This document shows, piece after piece, positions 1 to 11,046 of a DNA stretch of 64,000 nt. How positions within the stretch are numbered: position 1 is the first letter of the stretch; each line of letters opens with the position of its first letter. The notes under the pieces were generated by a model that was not told where the DNA came from, did no database searches, and saw only the letters and a program-made list of their open reading frames with translations. This stretch comes from Pithys albifrons albifrons (Eukaryota; Chordata; Aves; Passeriformes; Thamnophilidae). Both the position numbers and the translations under genes were made by a program. The stretch spans positions 13,665,700-13,729,699 of the forward strand of contig NC_092474.1 in the NCBI RefSeq assembly GCF_047495875.1, given 5' to 3'.

Positions 1-7
1 AAGGTAT

Positions 8-640
8 TTGTGTGTGTGTGTCACACAAGTACAGTGTCACTGCAAGGTGTTTGTGTGTGTGTGCACACAGGTACAGTATCACTGCAATGTGTGTGTGTGT
101 GTGTGCACACAAGTACAGTGTCACTGCAAGGTGTTTGTGTGTGCACACACAAGTACAGTGTCACTGCAAGGTGTTTGTGTGTGTGTGTGCACACAAGTAC
201 AGTGTCACTGCAAGGTGTTTGTGTGTGTGTGCACACAAGTACAGTGTCACTGCAAGGTGTGTGTGTGTGTGCACACAGGTACAGTGTCACTGCAATGTGT
301 GTGTGTGTGTGTGCACACAAGTACAGTGTCACTGCAAGGTGTTTGTGTGTGTGTGCACACAAGTACAGCAGCAGTGCAGGGGATGTGTGGTGTGTGCACA
401 AGCACAGCACTGCAGGTGTAGGTGTGTGTGTGTGTGCACAAGTACAGCAGCACTGCCATGTGCTTGCACACACGTGCACATAAGAGCTGAGCAACACGTG
501 TGTGTTTGCCAGCAGAGGCACATCCCTGGGAGGTGGTTGTGTGTGCACAGGTACATCCTTGCAAGGTGTGTGTGTTTGCACGCACAGGCACACCCCTGCA
601 AGGTGCTGGTGCATGCACACACAGGCACAGCATCACCACA
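8..640. repeat. About 42-bp GT/CA-rich minisatellite
   Basis: Unit of the form GTACAGTGTCACTGCAAGGTG plus a variable GTGTGTGCACACAA run; about nine good copies to 370, then increasingly diverged copies to about 640. The GTGTGCACAC runs are alternating purine-pyrimidine. Confidence 0.9.
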
Positions 641-699
641 TGGGCTGTGTCCGTGTGTACATCTGTGCACACACAGGTCTGGAGTCACTGCCTGGTGTG

Positions 700-1815
700 T
701 TTGAGCCCTGCTGCTGTGCTGTCTGTGTGTGCCCACTGCGGTGTCTGTGTGTGCACACTGTGCAGTGGTGACTGTGTGGGCACCTTGTGGTGTGTGTGTG
801 CCCTGTGGTCTGTGTGTGTGTGCACTGTGGGGTGTGTGTGTACACACTGCAGCAACTTTGAGTGCACACTGTGCAGTGGTGTTTTTGTGTGCACACTGTG
901 CTATCTGTGTGTTCACACTGTGCTGTGCTGTCTGTGTGTTCACACTGTGCTGTCTGTGTGTTCACACTGTGCTGTCTGTGTGTTCACACTGTGCAGTGGT
1001 GTCTGTGTGTGCACACTGTGGTGTCTGTGTGTTCACACTGTGCTGTGCTATCTGTGTGTTCACACTGTGCTGTCTGTGTGCGCACTGTGTGTGTGTGTGT
1101 GTGGGTGTGCACACTGTGCCATATCTATGTGCACACTGTGGTGTCTGTGTGTTCACACTGTGCTGTCTGTGTGTGCACTGTGTGTGTGTGTGGGTGTGCA
1201 CACTGTGCCATATCTATGTGCACACTGTGCTGTCTGTGTGTTCACACTGTGCTGTCTGTGTGTTCACACTGTGCAGTGGTGTCTGTGTGTGCACACTGTG
1301 GTGTCTGTGTGTTCACACTGTGCTGTGCTATCTGTGTGTTCACACTGTGCTGTCTGTGTGCGCACTGTGTGTGTGTGTGTGTGGGTGTGCACACTGTGCC
1401 ATATCTATGTGCACACTGTGGTGTCTGTGTGTTCACACTGTGCTGTCTGTGTGTGCACTGTGTGTGTGTGTGGGTGTGCACACTGTGCCATATCTATGTG
1501 CACACTGTGCTGTCTGTGTGTTCACACTGTGCTGTCTGTGTGTGCACACTGTGCTGTCTGTGTGTGCACTGTGTGTGTGGGGGGTGTGCACACTGTGCCA
1601 TATCTATGTGCACACTGTGCTGTCTGTGTGTTCACACTGTGCTGTCTGTGTGTGCACTGTGTGTGTGTGTGGGTGTGCACACTGTGCCATATCTATGTGC
1701 ACACTGTGCTGTCTGTGTGTGCACACTGTGCTGTCTGTGTGTGCACTGTGTGTGTGTGTGGGTGTGCACACTGTGCCATATCTATGTGCACACTGTGCTG
1801 TCTGTGTGTGCACGC
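700..1815. repeat. GT-rich minisatellite with 280-bp higher-order unit
   Basis: Built from short units such as CACACTGTGCTGTCTGTGTG and GTGCCATATCTATGTGCACA. The block 962-1201 recurs without visible change at 1242-1481 (offset 280 bp). All apparent long reading frames here are products of the repeat. Confidence 0.9.
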
Positions 1816-3354
1816 TCCCTCCATGCCCCAGGGTGCAGTGGTGGCTCACCCAGCCTCGTGTGACACCCACAGGTGCTGCTGTCCCCAGGGTGTCCCCGTG
1901 GGGTGTCCCCCAGTGGTGCTGCAGGGACTGATGGCAGCAGCAGGAGCCCCAGGGTGACCCCACAAGGTGCCCACGTTGCTGCAGGAGGGACGTGCTGCCA
2001 CCTGTTCCCATGTCCCTGTGTCCCCTGCCCGGTTTGGGGGACATGGGTGACACCAGACACTGCCTCACACCGGGACCAAGCAGGCGTGGGGTGCAGGTGG
2101 GGGGGCTGTGGCTCAGCAGGGAGGGTCGGGGTGGCCCAGCTGGGACCACATTTTGGCCACTTTTGGGACTTGTTCTTGCCTGTCCCACAACACCCTCAGC
2201 CATCTAAGGAGCCCCCTGTGAGCTCTCCGGGATGAGCATCCTTGAAGGATGAATTTTTGGGATAGCTGGAGCAGAGCAGGGCTCCACAGGAGCACAGGGG
2301 GAACCAGGAGCATACTCCTGCCCAGGCAGGGACACTGGCCAAGGAAAGGCTCAGCCATCACAGTGACAGGCCAAAAAACCCCCAGAACTCCCCCCAGACT
2401 CCTCAGAAAACATCACCAATGTGTCACCAGCCGGGCAGGGATGTCCCCAAGTGCTGGGGGTCGGTACCACAAACCAACATGGGTTTGTCTCCCCAAAAAC
2501 AAAATTCTCAGCCCATTTCTCCTGCCAGGATCCATCTCCAAGAGCCCCTCTGTCAGCTGGCACAGGGAAGGAAGAGGCACCAACATCCCAACCCGGCTTC
2601 CTGCTGTTCCCAATACAAATTCCCTGGTCCTTCTTTTCCGTGAGCTTTTTTCCAGCTCCAAATATGCCCCAAAACAAAGCCCAGAGCACAGCAGGAGGTG
2701 GGATGGGGCCGATGGGAACACACTGGGCCTCAGTTTCCCTGCTGCCCTCCAAGCCTGGCACAGCAGGGATCTTCCTCCACATCCCGAGGGTTTGTTTTAA
2801 GGCAGAAACCCCAAATCCTCCCATTTTCTTCCCACTTCTTCTCCACCCGGGAAAGGGCTGAACGCTGTGACAATTCCAGCAAGATTTGGGATTTTTTGGA
2901 GGTGAAGTGAAGCACAGCTCAGACACCCACCCCTGGATGCCAGAATGGGGGCAAAGACCCACTTTGGGACTGTGGGATGGGGCACAATTCCACCCCATGA
3001 TCCCCAAATGGGCCCAAAGTCTCACCCCATGATCCTGGATTGGGGACACCCCCCAGCCCTCCACACCCAGACCCAGGATCCTCAGGGATGCTCCCAGCTG
3101 GATGCTGCAGCACTGTGGGGGTCCCCCTACCTGCAGCTCCCACCTGGTGACACCCCAAGCTCAGGCACATCCCTGGAATGTGTTTTTGGGGCAGAATGCC
3201 AGGTTTTTGGCTGTGGAATGCCTGGCAGTGGTGAGGGCAGGGTGGGTGCTGTGAGCGAGTGACAGGAGCAGGAGCAAAGATTTGGGGTCTGTTGGGGTCC
3301 CTCTGGGGGGCTGTGGGGGCGTGTGCTGCCCTGCCCCAGCTTCCCTCTGTAGGG

Positions 3355-3595
3355 ATGCCCAGGAGGGGTGGGTGGGATGCTCAGGAGGGGTGGGTGGGAT
3401 GCCTAGGAGGGGTGGGTGGGATGCCAGAAAGGGTGGGTGGGATGCTCATGAGGGGTGGGTGGGATGCTCAGGAGGGGTGGGTGGGATGTTTGGAGGGGTG
3501 GGTGGGATGCCCAGGAGGGTGGGTGGGATGTTTGGAGGGGTGGGTGGGATGCCCAGGAGGGGTGGGTGGGATGGCTGGAGGGGTGATGGGGTGCC
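3355..3595. repeat. 22-bp minisatellite beside CABP7 exon 2
   Basis: About eleven copies of GGATGCCCAGGAGGGGTGGG plus TG, G-rich on the plus strand, ending about 50 bp before the exon 2 acceptor. Confidence 0.9.
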
Positions 3596-3643
3596 CAGGG
3601 GGGCTCTGTGGGTGCCGCTGGACTCACCCTGCTCCCCCCACAG

Positions 3644-3787
3644 AGATCCGTGAAGCCTTCAAGGTGTTCGACCGGGATGGCAACGGGTTCATCTCCAAGC
3701 AGGAGCTGGGCACAGCCATGCGCTCCCTGGGCTACATGCCCAACGAGGTGGAGCTGGAGGTCATCATCCAGCGCCTCGACATGGACG
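3644..3787 (+). CDS. CABP7: CABP7 coding exon 2
   Basis: Begins after CCCCACAG with two bases completing a Glu codon and ends before GTAGGA with one base of a Gly codon (144 bp). It encodes the first EF-hand (DRDGNGFISKQE) and the entering helix plus first residues of the second. A 22-bp minisatellite ends about 50 bp upstream. Confidence 0.95.
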
Positions 3788-6700
3788 GTAGGACCCTGGG
3801 GGGCACAGGGGTGGGCACAGGGACAGGACCCCCAGCCCCTGCTGTGGTCAGACACACAATTCTCCCCATTGCCACCCCACTGGGTGCTGCTGGACCCAAC
3901 ATGGGATGCAGAATGAATCTGATCCAGGTGTGACCCGCGTGCCAGAGCCTCCCGTTCATCCATCATCATCATCCTCACCACTGCAGCTGTTTGGGAGGGT
4001 TTAATGATGCTGGGATGCTAAACCTGCTGGGATCGTGCTGCCGAGGCTGGATCCTGCACCCCGGGCTGGATCCTGCACCCCGGGCTGGATCCTGCACCCT
4101 GGGCTGGATCCTGCACCCTGGGCTGGATCCTGCACCCCAGGCTGGATCCTGCACCCTGGGGTGGATCCTGCACCCCGGGCTGGATCCTGCACTCTGGGGT
4201 GGATCCTGCACCCCAGGCTGGATCCTGCACCCCGGGCTGGATCCTGCACTCTCGGGTGGATCCTGCACCCCGAGCTGGACCCTGCACCCCGGGCTGGATC
4301 CTGCACTCTGGGGTGGATCCTGCACCCCAGACTGGATCCTGCACTCTGGGGTGGACCCTGCACCCCGAGCTGGACCCTGCACCCCGAGCTGGACCCTGCA
4401 CCCCGGGCTGGATCCTGCACTCTGGGGTGGATCCTGCACCCCAGGCTGGACCCTGCACCCCAGGGTGGATCCTGCACCTTGGGATGGATTTTGCACCCTG
4501 GGATGGATCCAGTAACCTGGGGGGGATCCTGCACCCTGGGATGGATCCTGCACTCCGGGATGGATCCTGCACTCTGGAGTGGATCCAGCACCTCAGGTTG
4601 TGTCCTCAGCACCAGTCAGGCTGGCCGTGTCCCTCCAGCACTCGCTGTCACCATCACCCTGTCCCCGTCCCTCCTGTGTCTGTTGGGACCTTAAAGAGCT
4701 CCTTAATTTATTGGTTTTCCTTTCCCCGTGTAAAAGCCTTTCCGGCAGCGCTGCCAAGGCGCCGCTCCCCTCATTACTCACCGTTTGTGCTGCCCTGACA
4801 GCCCCACACCAGAGTCCCCACGGCCACAGGGCATGGCCAGTGTGGCCACCCAGCACCCCGGGGGACAGGGCCACCACCGGGGGCCCAGCTGGAATTGGGG
4901 GCCCAGCTGGGATTAAAATTCCAGCTGGTGTTTGCACTCCTGGATGGTGCTGATCACCCCCATCCAGCACTGGTGTGCTCCAGTCAACACTGGGTGTCCC
5001 CAACTCACACTGGAGGTCACAGTGCAGGTCCCCAGATGGCATTGAGGGCCACCCCCAGATGGTATTGAGGGTCCCCATCCAGCACTGGGGTCCCCAGCCA
5101 GTGCTGACAATTCCAGCTGGGGCTGGGGACTCCCAACTTTGTTGGAGCATCCCCACAGTTTTGGGGTCCCTGGTTGGTTATGGGGATCCCCAGACAACAA
5201 TGACAGTCCCCAACTACCACTGGGAAGTCTCCAGATGGCACTGAGGTCCCACCTGGAACTGGGATTCCAACCAAAGTTCAAGGTCCTGGAGGGTGTTGGG
5301 CTTCCCCAGCCAGCACTGAGAGGTGAGGGGGGGAAGTGCAGTCGACATTGGGGGTCCCCAGCTCCCATTCTGTGGGACCCAGGTGGTATCAGGGGGTCCC
5401 CAGCCAGTACTGGGTGACCCCAGATGGCACTGGGGGTCCCCAGCCAGTGTTTGGTGTCCTGGCTGAGGTTGGGGACCCCCTTGCTTTGCTGGAGGGTCCC
5501 ACCTGATCTTGGGGACCTCAATTGGTTTTGCGAGTCCCTGCCATGGAGTCCTGGCAGGTATTGGGGGTCTCCAGTCAGTTTGGGTCCTGGTTGGTGAAGT
5601 GTGAGGTGCCATAATACCGACTGCCATTGCAGAGTATTTGTGACCCCTGGGGGAGAAGGAGGGCTCTGAGCATGGCCTGAGCCCCCCAGGGATCAGGGGG
5701 TCCCACAGAGGGTCTCCCCAGGCAGTGCTGAGCCCAGGACTGGGGTCTCCCCAAAAAACACCGTGGTTGGAGCAGGACCCTCATGGGGCTGTGCAAGAGT
5801 GGTGGGGAGGGGGCACCTCTGAGCATCACCAAGTCCAGGCCGGGAGTCCTCCCGCAAGCAACCCCTTTGAGGGGTGTCACATGTGCCCCCGTGTCCCACA
5901 GGTGATGGGCAGGTGGACTTTGAGGAGTTTGTGACGTTACTGGGGCCCAAACTGTCCACCTCGGGCATCCCCGAGAAGTTCCACGGCACCGACTTCGACA
6001 CCGTCTTCTGGAAGGTACAGACACCCCCCACCCCAGGGCAGAGCCCCAGAACCTGCACCAGGAGCAGGGGGGGCTCAGGGCTGGCGTCGGGGTTGGGGTC
6101 AGGGTTAGGATGAGGGTCAAGGCTGGAACTGGGGATAGGCTGAGGGTGAAGGTCGGGATCAGGCTCTGGGTCAGGGTCAAGTTTAGGGTTGGTTTGAATC
6201 AGGATTAGGGTTAGGAAAAGGTTTAAGGTCAAGCTCAGGCTCCAGCTTAGGGTTAGTGTGTTAAGTGCCAGGGTCAACACTGGTTTAAGGGTCAGGGTAA
6301 GGGTTGTGGTCAGATTTGGGGTCAGGATTAGGTTTAGGACCAGGGTTAGGATCAGGGTTAAGGTCAGGTTTAGAGCTGGAGTCAGGAACAGGTTGAAGAT
6401 TGATGTCATTGTTCAGGTCAGGCTTAGGGTGGGGGTTAGGCTCAGGCTCAGGCTCCAGTTTAGGGTTAGTCTAATCACCCGGATCAGGGTCAGGGTGCAC
6501 CAGCTGAGCTTTCCTGTCCCTGCCATGCTTGGGCTGGGGTTTGGTGCCAGCACCCTCAGGGGATCACCAGGACCCCAGACCTTCCCTTGCCAAGGCCAGG
6601 GGGATCCACCCAGGGCACCACACCCAAGGGTGCCAGGGGACCCCAGAACCCCCTGCCCCTGCCTCAGGGTGACTCCCTGCCCCAAGGTGACCCCCTGCCC

Positions 6701-7236
6701 CGGGGTGACCCTCGCCCCTGCCCCGGGGTGACCTCCTGCCCCGGGGTGACCCCTCACCCCTGCCCCGGGTGACCCCCGCCCCTGCCCCGGGGTGACCTCC
6801 TGCCCCGGGGTGACCCCCCGCCCCTGTCCCGGGGTGACCCCCGCCCCCCGCAGTGTGACATGCAGAAGCTGACGGTGGACGAGCTGAAGCGGCTGCTGTA
6901 CGAGACCTTCTGCGAGCACCTGTCCATGAAGGACATCGAGAACATCATCATGACAGAGGAGGAGAGTCACATGGGCACGGCCGAGGAGTGCCCTGTGGAC
7001 GTGGAGAGTGAGTGCCAAACACCCCCGGCACCCCCGCCAGGGGTGGCTCCGGCCCCCCGTGGTCCGGGAAGGGTTCATGGGGATAACCCGCTGTTTTTGC
7101 GCCCCCAGCCTGCTCCAGCCAGCAGATCCGCCAGACCTGCGTGCGGAAGAGCCTCATCTGCGCCTTCGCCATCGCCTTCATCATCAGCGTGATGCTCATC
7201 GCCGCCAACCAGGTGCTGCGCAGCGGCATGAAATAG
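3644..7236 (+). CDS. CABP7: CABP7 (calneuron-2), coding exons 2-5, 5' end outside window
   Basis: Gene model join 3644-3787, 5902-6014, 6854-7007, 7109-7236. The joined frame gives 179 residues matching human CABP7 residues 37-215 as I remember it, so only the first exon (about 36 residues) is missing. Seen: a canonical EF-hand loop DRDGNGFISKQE (about 46-57), a second loop DMDGDGQVDFEE (about 82-93, interrupted by intron 2), a C-terminal half whose EF-hands are degenerate, and a hydrophobic segment at about 188-206 followed by a short basic tail ending in RSGMK. Known of the family: calneurons are calcium sensors with two working EF-hands, tail-anchored in Golgi and vesicle membranes, that inhibit phosphatidylinositol 4-kinase beta at low calcium; expression is mainly neural. 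All introns have GT-AG ends and the phases agree across exons. The gene converges on ZMAT5. CALN1 is the nearest alternative, but the synteny with ZMAT5 favours CABP7. Confidence 0.95.
4047..4605. repeat. 19-bp minisatellite
   Basis: About 29 copies of CTGGATCCTGCACCCCGGG with C/T and CTCTGGGG variants. The unit is not a multiple of three and has no stop in any frame on either strand, which explains the overlapping long open frames. Confidence 0.93.
4960..5560. repeat. Degenerate GGTCCCCAG-type tandem repeat
   Basis: Recurrent GGTCCCCAG, ACTGGG and GGTATTGAGG blocks every 20 to 45 bases, strongly diverged; an old array. Confidence 0.6.
5902..6014 (+). CDS. CABP7: CABP7 coding exon 3
   Basis: Acceptor TCCCACAG, donor GTACAG, 113 bp, ends in phase 0. 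It completes the second EF-hand loop (GDGQVDFEE) and continues through the linker that ends in DTVFWK. Confidence 0.95.
6100..6485. repeat. Degenerate telomere-like GGGTTAGGGTCA repeat
   Basis: Irregular hexamer-like tract in CABP7 intron 3 with many GGGTTAGG, GGGTCAGG and GGTTTAGG words. Related to TTAGGG in sequence but heavily diverged. Confidence 0.6.
6655..6853. repeat. C-rich minisatellite abutting CABP7 exon 4
   Basis: Copies of CCCCGGGGTGACCTCCTG and related 18- to 24-bp units run without break into the polypyrimidine tract and acceptor of exon 4. Confidence 0.85.
6854..7007 (+). CDS. CABP7: CABP7 coding exon 4
   Basis: Acceptor CCCCGCAG, donor GTGAGT, 154 bp. It encodes CDMQKLTVDELKRLL and the following helices, the region of the degenerate third and fourth EF-hands. 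A C-rich 18-bp-type tandem array runs directly into its acceptor. Confidence 0.95.
7109..7236 (+). CDS. CABP7: CABP7 coding exon 5 (tail anchor and stop)
   Basis: Acceptor GCCCCCAG, stop TAG at 7234-7236. It encodes the SLICAFAIAFIISVMLI membrane segment and the short C-terminal tail, the tail-anchor signature of calneurons. Confidence 0.95.
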
Positions 7237-8002
7237 TGGGGTCACCCGCGGCCCCACAGCGAGGAGGAGAGAGCTATAAATATATATAAATATGTATCTG
7301 TACATCCATCCGCGGCCCCCCCGGGCGGGGGGCGGCGAGGGGACGGAGGTGTCCCCGCCGTGCCGGGGCGGTGCCAGCGCATGGCTGGGCACGGAGACTT
7401 TGGCGGCGACACGACCGCGCACCGACCCTCCCTCGCCAGGCAAAAACCAACCTGTAAGTGCATGGAACGTGCATGGAGCCCCGTGTGCCCCCTCCCCGCG
7501 GCGGAGCCCGGCGGATGCTCCGGTCCAGCGTTATAGCTCATATTTATGATAAACCAAATCATCCCCTAAGCAATACACGCGCCTGAGATGGTTCCTAGAG
7601 CCGGGAGCGTTTGCATGGACTTGGCTGCCAAGGGCTGGATTTCCCCACCCCAGAGCCCACCCCTGTCCCCCCGCCCCGTGCCGTGCCTCTGTTTCCCCAC
7701 CTGCCCAGTGCGGGGACATTCCTGACCTCCTGCTTGATGCACTTTGAGCCGCCCCCACCCTTGGGAAGAGCCGGAGCGACCCCCAGGCCGGGGAGCCCCG
7801 CGCCCCCCGAGCCCCCCAGCCTGTATGTAGCACCCACCTGGGCACCGGAGTGGTTCGGATTTGGGGCCGTTTCTCATTCCGTGGGGTTTTGGGTTGTTTT
7901 TTTTGGGGGGGGCTGGTGTGGGGGGTGGGATGGGGGTTTTTCTTTCGTTCTTCCTGGTTGGTTGTTTCCGGTCTGAAATAAAACTGGGATTTCTGAAGCG
8001 TT
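7237..8002 (+). other. CABP7: CABP7 3' UTR
   Basis: About 0.75 kb from the stop codon to just past the AATAAA hexamer. It holds an AT-rich patch at 7272-7306 and another at 7530-7560 within otherwise GC-rich sequence. No coding frame is supported. The end is inferred from the poly(A) signal. Confidence 0.7.
7977..7982 (+). terminator. CABP7: CABP7 poly(A) signal AATAAA
   Basis: Canonical hexamer about 740 bp after the stop, followed within 30 bp by a G/T-rich stretch suitable as downstream element. Confidence 0.75.
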
Positions 8003-8204
8003 CTGGGCCGTGGGGGCTCGTGGAGATGTGGGGTGATGGGGCAGGTGGTGGGGCAGGGCCACGGGAACACCCCCGGGAGGGATTCCTCCTGGAAAGGGAG
8101 GTGGGCAGCGCCTGGGGGATCCCAAAGGGGCTGGAGCAACCCCAGACCTGGGGGTAGCAGGACCTGGGTCCTTGACAGGTCCCATGTCCTCTGCCCCGCT
8201 CCAG

Positions 8205-8580
8205 CTGTGGGTCCTGCTGTGGATCCAGCTGTGGATTTAACTCTGGGTCCTGCTGTGGGTCCTTCTGTGGATCCAACTGTGGATCCAGCTGTGGGTCCTG
8301 CTGTGGGTCCTGCTGTGGATCCAACTGTGGGTCCTGCTGTGGGTCCTGCTGTGGATTTAACTCTGGGTCCTGCTGTGGGTCCTTCTGTGGATCCAACTGT
8401 GGATCCAGCTGTGGATCCAACTGTGAGTCCTGCTGTGGATCCTGCTGTGGATCCAGCTGTGGATTCTGCTGTGGATCCAACTGTGGATCCAGCTGTGGAT
8501 CCAGCTGTGAGTCCTGCTGTGGGTCATGCTGTGGGTTCTGCTGTGGATCCAACTGTGGATCCTGCTGTAGGTCCTGCTCT
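8205..8580. repeat. 12-bp minisatellite with 120-bp higher-order repeat
   Basis: About 30 copies of GTGGATCCAGCT / GTGGGTCCTGCT. A GGATTTAACTCTGGGTCC variant recurs exactly 120 bp apart (8232 and 8352), i.e. ten units duplicated as a block. Confidence 0.9.
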
Positions 8581-9497
8581 TTCCCATGGATCCAGAAGGT
8601 TTTATCCCCCTCTCCATATCCTGTCCCTGATATTTTGTGTTGGGTTTGAGGATGTTTCCAGCCTGTTCACCTCAACAGGGAGGACACACAGCCCAAGCCC
8701 CTTCCCAAAAATGCTCTCACCCACCTTCGCAGCAATTCCAGGGGGCAGCAGGATCTGGTTGGGGGGCTCAGAGGGGCTCTGTGGGGTCACCCCCCTGGGC
8801 TGGGCAGGGGATCCTGCCCCAGGTAACACCCTGTTACTCCTGATTTACACCACGGAGGGGCCTGGCCCTGGTGTGACCCGCCCATGCTGAGGGGGAACCA
8901 CCACGGCCTCACATCTCCGTGTGCTGGGGGGGCCATTCCCACCTATTGGATCATCCCAGAGATGCACTTTTAATGGCAAAGAGATTAAAGGAATAAATAA
9001 AAACATGGGAAGCACTTGGGGCCGTGAGAGAATCGGGCAAAGCTGCAGCCCCACCATGGGCAGTGCCAGGGGCTCCTCCCTGGGAATGGGGCTGGGGGAG
9101 CCCATCCCAGGGCATCCCCACCCTCACATCCCTGGGACCTGGTGGATCCCATGGGGAAAACACGTTTCCTTGCACTGGCACAGGAATTCCCACCCTGCAG
9201 CATGGTGGGAGGACACCCTGTTTGTGGGATGTCAGGAGGAATTGTCAGCGTTTCACTGATTTGGGGTTGGTGGGGATTTTTTGATCTTGTATAATTTGTC
9301 AAACAAATTGAAGCAAACGTCCAAATGAGAAATGGAAATGGGAAGTGCTCCACGGCAATGGAATCATTCCTGCTGCCTCGCAGAGTGCGGGAGGCTCCGT
9401 GGCCGTAATGAAATTTCATCCATCTCCCCACAGAAAGTTTGGATGTTTTATGAACTGGCATTTCCAAAGGAGCCACGTGGCCCCTGAGACATGTATA

Positions 9498-9533
9498 TAT
9501 ATATATATCTATAAATATAAATATCTATTTTTT
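9498..9533. repeat. TA-rich microsatellite
   Basis: TATATATATATATAT followed by CTATAAATATAAATATCTA; short, in AT-rich intergenic sequence. Confidence 0.7.
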
Positions 9534-10109
9534 AACCAGGTCTATTATAGACACCGAACAAACATAAGAGAAGCGAAAAGGAAACGAGGACAATTTAATT
9601 TGCCAGAAAATACAATGACATAAAGGAAAAAAAATTAGATAAAAGGAATAAGGCGATTCCCCCAAGCTCAGCGTTTCAAAGCTGCTCAATTAATTTTAAT
9701 GGGAATTGGGAGGACGGATTTCTGCAGGCAGGTTTGGAGCCGGCGGCTCCGGCGGGATGCGGGAGGGGAGCAGGGGGTCCCGCTCTGCCGCAGCGGGGAC
9801 GGAGCTCTGCGGCTGCTGCAACTGCCATGCTCCGGGATAATGCAATCCAGGGATCGCCAGGAAGGCGGAAAGAAAGGGAATGTGGCTGGAGGTGGGGCTG
9901 CCGCGGGCGAGGGGAGGTGAGAGGGAGCAGGACCTGCGCAGGGTCCCCGGACACGGGGGCTGAGGAGCTAAAGTGGCACCGAAGCAGCGGGAGTTGCGGG
10001 GCTGATTCCACAGTGCTGGGAGGTGTTCGGGATCGGAAGGGAAGAAATTGGTAATGGGTGTTTTTCTCTCTGGTGCTGCAAGGAGTGTGCGAAGGACTCA
10101 GCTCTGTCC

Positions 10110-10500
10110 CTGTCTTGGTCACATCCTCATCCATGTCCCCATCTCCATCCCCAGTCCCATTCCCATCCTTATTTCCATTCCCATCTCTGTCCCTGTTCCC
10201 TCTTCCCATCTCCATCACTGCCCTATCCTTATCTCTATCTCCATCTCCACACCCCCATTCCCAACCCCGTCCCTCTCTCACCCTCATCCCTGAGCACTCT
10301 CCATTCCCATTCCCATCCCTGTCCCCTTCCCCATCCCTGACCCCACCTCTATCCCCAACCCCATTCTCATCCCCAATCCTACTCCCATCCTTTATTCCAT
10401 TCGTGTCCCCATCTCCATCCCCATCCCCACTTCCATCCTTGCCCCTGTTCTGTCCTCTCCCGTGTCCCCATCCTGTCCCCATTCCCACTCCTGTCCCCCC
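10110..10500. repeat. Pyrimidine-rich CCCATC/T repeat
   Basis: Irregular 6-bp units (CCCATC, CCCATT, TCCATC) over about 400 bp; all pyrimidine on plus except single A residues. Confidence 0.85.
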
Positions 10501-10933
10501 CTCTCCCAGGAAGAGCTGCCAGAGGACACGGGCAGAGCCCAGCGGGCTGTGCTTGGCAGGGGCCCAGTGGTGGCTCATTTCCCTAAAAGCTTCCCGATAA
10601 ATTACTCCGGCTCTTGCTCCAGCAAAGGCACTTTGGCTTGTGCCCCACTCTCGGGCAGCAGCTCCTCACCCCCACCCTGGGGATCTGAGCCCACCCCTGC
10701 AGCATCCCTTGGGATCCAGTACCAGCCATTCCTGTGGGAAGGAGCCGGGAGGTCCATCCTGCTCCAGCATCCTCCTCCCACAGCGTTTTTCCATGGATGA
10801 GCCCACTCGGGCTGTGTCCCTCCCCGTGGTGATCCACGGCATTGTTACACCTCCTGTCACTGCTGTAACACTGCCCCATAAACCCCCAATGTACAGCCTC
10901 CTGTGAGCCCTCGGAGCTCCACAGCTCCCTGAA

Positions 10934-11046
10934 TCCAGGACATCCTGCAGGGAATGCTCAGCTCTGCTCCCTCAATCCAGGACATCCTGCAGGGAATGCT
11001 CAGCTCTGCTCCCTCAATCCAGGACATCCTGCAGAGAATGCTCAGC
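10934..11046. repeat. 42-bp direct repeat, about 2.7 copies
   Basis: Unit starting CAGGACATCCTGCAGGGAAT recurs at offsets of exactly 42 bp (10936, 10978, 11020). Confidence 0.9.

Larger units (their letters stand above)
1..3643 (+). other. CABP7 intron 1 (3' part)
   Basis: No coding exon is supported here; the frame of the missing CABP7 first exon was looked for and not found. 1-1815 is GT-rich minisatellite, 1816-3350 is unique-looking GC-rich sequence in which I recognise nothing, and 3355-3590 is another minisatellite. Confidence 0.7.
3788..5901 (+). other. CABP7 intron 2
   Basis: GTAGGA...CCACAG. Holds a 19-bp minisatellite (4047-4605) and a degenerate repetitive zone (about 4960-5560); no exon is supported between them. 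Confidence 0.85.

Noticed and set aside
500..1957. 485-codon Cys/Val/His-rich frame, superficially keratin-associated-like
   Set aside because: Translation of GT-rich satellite; equally long frames exist in the other phases, and there are no flanking gene signals.
1816..3350. CABP7 first coding exon
   Set aside because: None of the frames encodes anything like MPFHPVTAAL; the exon is taken to lie left of the window.
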